From an uncultured Bdellovibrio sp. (GTDB taxonomy: Bacteria > Bdellovibrionota > Bdellovibrionia > Bdellovibrionales > Bdellovibrionaceae): a stretch of 8,202 bases of DNA. Below are positions 6,509 through 8,202 of the stretch, piece by piece. The notes below the pieces were generated by a model. That model had not been told where the DNA came from and searched no databases. It worked only from the letters and a program-made list of their open reading frames with translations. The stretch is taken from assembly GCA_946482355.1 (NCBI GenBank), contig CAMLRE010000074.1:1-8202 (forward strand), written 5' to 3'. Position 1 is the first letter of the stretch; each line of letters starts with the position of its first letter. The position numbers and the translations under genes are program-made.

Positions 6509-6799
6509 ATGGCTGAAAAAGGAAAAGATAAAATGAGCTTAAAATTATTAGCTTCATTAACATTGGGACTGATCCTTACGTTTGTTCCCTTTGTTGTATC
6601 TGCAAAAGGTACTGCTAAAAAAACTAAAACACGCGATGTGCAAGAAGTTAACTTCGGCGAGATGAACCTTAAAGGAACTATCAGAAATCCTGATGGTGCT
6701 TATCTGGTGCAGAAGAAAGGTATTAAATTTATGCCTTTGCACGATATCCAAAAAGATATGGATAAAAGAATTCGCGAAACTTCACTTTATATTGATTAG
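6509..6799 (+). CDS. Small exported protein of the gliding-type cluster (possibly CglF-like)
   Basis: Start ATG 6509 follows the TPR stop by 1 nt, with GGTGG (6499-6503) upstream, giving 96 residues. ATG 6533 is a serious alternative: AAAGGA (6518-6523) lies 9 nt before it, and it would begin a compact signal peptide (MSLKLLASLTLG, then a hydrophobic run to V-S-A). Both forms would be exported. The mature part is about 60 residues: a basic stretch (KGTAKKTKTRD), then VNFGEMNLKGTIRNPDGAYL and a helical C-terminus ending ETSLYID. The pattern of a G-x-hydrophobic strand, a Pro-Asp/Glu-x-x-Y-L step and a final helix recalls small CglF-type proteins beside AglT and PglI homologues. That match is from memory and tentative. 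There is no lipobox cysteine. A small periplasmic partner of the TPR protein or of the next protein is the best inference. Confidence 0.8.
   Translation: MAEKGKDKMSLKLLASLTLGLILTFVPFVVSAKGTAKKTKTRDVQEVNFGEMNLKGTIRNPDGAYLVQKKGIKFMPLHDIQKDMDKRIRETSLYID
6518..6523 (+). promoter_or_regulatory. Internal Shine-Dalgarno favouring the shorter start at 6533
   Basis: AAAGGA lies 9 nt before ATG 6533, inside the reading frame that opens at 6509. It is a better ribosome site than that before 6509, so the mature gene may begin at 6533 with a normal-length signal peptide, or both starts may be used. Confidence 0.4.
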
Positions 6800-6815
6800 A
6801 TTTTTTATTACGGCT

Positions 6816-6820
6816 GGGGG
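6816..6820 (+). promoter_or_regulatory. Atypical all-G ribosome site before the FHA-like gene
   Basis: GGGGG lies 8 nt before ATG 6829. It lacks the A of the usual AGGAG and can pair only partly, partly by G-U, with the anti-Shine-Dalgarno end of 16S rRNA. No other candidate lies closer, so it supports the start at 6829 but predicts modest initiation. Confidence 0.4.
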
Positions 6821-6828
6821 CTGTTAAA

Positions 6829-8202
6829 ATGAGTATTTTAAAGATTACGCAAACGACACATGATGGTCGCACGAAGGTCTGGAAAGTTGATTCGAAGAAA
6901 TCGTTATTAACGTTCGGATCTTCACGCAAATCTGACTTTGGGTCTATTGACCGCGTGAGCACACCATTTGATGCTTTTGTTGAAAACAGAAATGATGGCT
7001 GGCACTTTGTTAGCTTTGACATGAAGAATTTATCTCCGGATTTAAAAATTGCCGACAACACGGCTTTTGAATTTGGTGAATCGAAATTATTATTTAATTT
7101 GATCCAAAAAGAAGAGTTCGTTTTAAGTGGGCTTGAAAATGTGAACCCCCAAATTACAAGCAAACCTACGCAAAAGAAGCTTCTTATTGTTTCTAAAAAT
7201 AATAAGATCTTAAGAACTGAAGTTAAAAATGTGAACCACACATTAACCTACTCTATTGGTGGCGTTTCTCATACTTTACCATTCGTTGGTAAAGACACTT
7301 GGGAACACCACGAGATTGAAGGTTTTAACTTTAAATCTAAATTAGTTACACTAAATGAAATTTCTGATTTAGAAAAAGATCAAAAAGTGATGGATAAAGA
7401 AAGTAAAAAAATGCTTATCGCTACTTTATCTGCCATGTTTTTATTTGTTGCCATTGGTGTATTAACACCGGGTAAAGAAGTGGTTGAAGAATTAACAGTT
7501 CCTAAATCAAGCTCTACTCTTGTGATGAAAATGGAAATGAAAAAGCCTAAAGAAAGATCTGCAGGCCAACCGTCTCCGGTTAAAAACACTAAAGCAGCTC
7601 CATCAAATGCACAAAACAACCCTGCTCCAGGTGGTGGTAAAGTTTCTGCGCTTTTAAAAGGTGCTGTTGGTGTTCGTATCTCTCAATTAATGGGTAAAGT
7701 TTCTGCTACTGAAGCTCGTACAGCTCAGGTATTAGTAACAACAGCTGGCGTAAAAGCTGGCGAGGCTGATTCAGGCCGTGCTTTAGCAGCAGTCGGTAAA
7801 GTCGATTCATCAGGCCGTAACTGGAATGGTGAAGCTACTGCCAATGGCGGTGGTAAAGGCGTATCAACTGGTGGTGTTGGTGCCGGTAAAGGTGCTGGCG
7901 GTATGGGTACAGGCCTTGCTGCTGGTAAAACTGGTAACGGCGGCGTTGGTTTAATCGAAGAAGAATCTGAAGTGGTTGGTGGTTTAGATCGCGAAGTGAT
8001 CGCACAATATATCAAATCACAATTAGGTCAAATTCTTTACTGTTACGAACGTCAATTATCAGCTAATCCTGATCTTTACGGTAAAGTCGCCGTTAAGTTC
8101 ACAATCGCTGGTACTGGCCAAGTAGAAACTCAAGCGATCAATCAAACAACATTAAAAAGTACACCGGTTGAAGGTTGTATCTTAAATAAAATCGCTAAAT
8201 GG
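6829..8202 (+). CDS. FHA-like/TM/Gly-rich/AgmX-PglI C-terminal (TonB-like) protein, 3' truncated (GltG/PglI-like)
   Basis: The frame is open from ATG 6829 to the window end: 458 codons, stop outside. Residues 1-95 resemble a degenerate FHA domain: L-T-F-G30-S-S-R at the usual GRS position, then S44-T-P-F-D-A49 where S-R-x-H-A is expected. Residues 115-180 are another beta-rich cytoplasmic region that I do not recognise. One TM segment (about 195-213, MLIATLSAMFLFVAIGVLT) follows a Lys-rich edge, which places the N-terminus in the cytoplasm. Residues 215-385 are an extended periplasmic linker, basic and Pro-containing at first, then very Gly-rich. From D387 it matches the AgmX/PglI C-terminal domain: YCYERQ with C405, G418-K-V-A-V-K-F, then V447-E-G-C450 and the final W458. 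Perhaps only a few tens of residues are missing. This is the layout of GltG/PglI, thought to link the inner-membrane motor to outer envelope parts. It lies 29 nt after the small exported gene. Confidence 0.9.
   Translation, partial: MSILKITQTTHDGRTKVWKVDSKKSLLTFGSSRKSDFGSIDRVSTPFDAFVENRNDGWHFVSFDMKNLSPDLKIADNTAFEFGESKLLFNLIQKEEFVLSGLENVNPQITSKPTQKKLLIVSKNNKILRTEVKNVNHTLTYSIGGVSHTLPFVGKDTWEHHEIEGFNFKSKLVTLNEISDLEKDQKVMDKESKKMLIATLSAMFLFVAIGVLTPGKEVVEELTVPKSSSTLVMKMEMKKPKERSAGQPSPVKNTKAAPSNAQNNPAPGGGKVSALLKGAVGVRISQLMGKVSATEARTAQVLVTTAGVKAGEADSGRALAAVGKVDSSGRNWNGEATANGGGKGVSTGGVGAGKGAGGMGTGLAAGKTGNGGVGLIEEESEVVGGLDREVIAQYIKSQLGQILYCYERQLSANPDLYGKVAVKFTIAGTGQVETQAINQTTLKSTPVEGCILNKIAKW

Noticed and set aside
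6797..6812. T run after the small exported gene as an intrinsic terminator
   Set aside because: ATTTTTTATTA follows the stop codon, but I find no stable GC-containing hairpin before it.
6729..7241. Minus-strand open frame of 170 codons
   Set aside because: It lies across the start of the FHA-like gene on the opposite strand, has biased Phe/Ser/Leu composition typical of antisense frames, and no family resemblance.
7725..8015. Minus-strand open frame rich in proline
   Set aside because: It is the mirror of the Gly-rich codons (GGT/GGC read as Pro on the other strand) inside a well-supported + strand gene; it has no domain and no plausible ribosome site.

Overview
The window is an AT-rich (I estimate about 40% GC), densely coding stretch with every supported gene on the + strand. 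It reads as part of one long operon for an envelope-spanning, proton-driven motor of the Agl/Glt (gliding motility) or Tol/Exb type. The gene set suggests a Bdellovibrio-like predator (Bdellovibrionota) or a myxobacterial relative: one TolQ/ExbB-like protein, two TolR/ExbD-like proteins, a giant periplasmic repeat protein, a small secreted protein, and an FHA-like/TM/AgmX-PglI C-terminal protein. The low GC and TTA/AAA-rich codon use fit a low-GC Bdellovibrionota lineage better than high-GC Myxococcus. This assignment is inference.

Layout: (1) 1-324 is the 3' end of a gene whose product looks like the tail of a von Willebrand A (VWA) domain surface protein. (2) 375-953 encodes a soluble protein fusing a GYF_2 domain to a PilZ (cyclic-di-GMP type) domain. 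(3) 1020-1736 encodes the TolQ/ExbB-like three-TM channel subunit. (4) 1760-2308 and 2311-2802 encode two TolR/ExbD-like subunits. Only the second has the membrane aspartate; the first has Ala in its place. (5) 2857-6507 encodes a 1216-residue secreted helical-repeat (TPR-like) protein. It is preceded by an overlapping 19-codon small ORF that may couple its translation to the gene before it. (6) 6509-6799 encodes a small exported protein resembling the CglF-type small proteins of gliding clusters. (7) From 6829 to the window end runs the first 458 codons of a protein with a degenerate FHA-like cytoplasmic region, one TM segment, a Gly-rich periplasmic linker and an AgmX/PglI-type (TonB-like) C-terminal domain, cut off just before its end.

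How they may work together: the TolQ/TolR-like proteins would form an inner-membrane ion channel and rotor like AglR-AglQ-AglS of Myxococcus. The last gene (architecture of GltG/PglI) would carry force or signals from the cytoplasm across the inner membrane. The TPR protein and the small secreted protein would lie in the periplasmic connection. The VWA protein could be the outer adhesive end, by analogy with CglB. The GYF-PilZ protein could bring cyclic-di-GMP control. Gene spacing is tight: 2-nt gaps, an 8-nt overlap and a 1-nt gap. A perfect 10-bp intercistronic hairpin surrounds the stop codon of the TolQ-like gene. No RNA genes, insertion sequences, CRISPR arrays or strong terminators were seen. 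No gene-free stretch exceeds about 70 bases.
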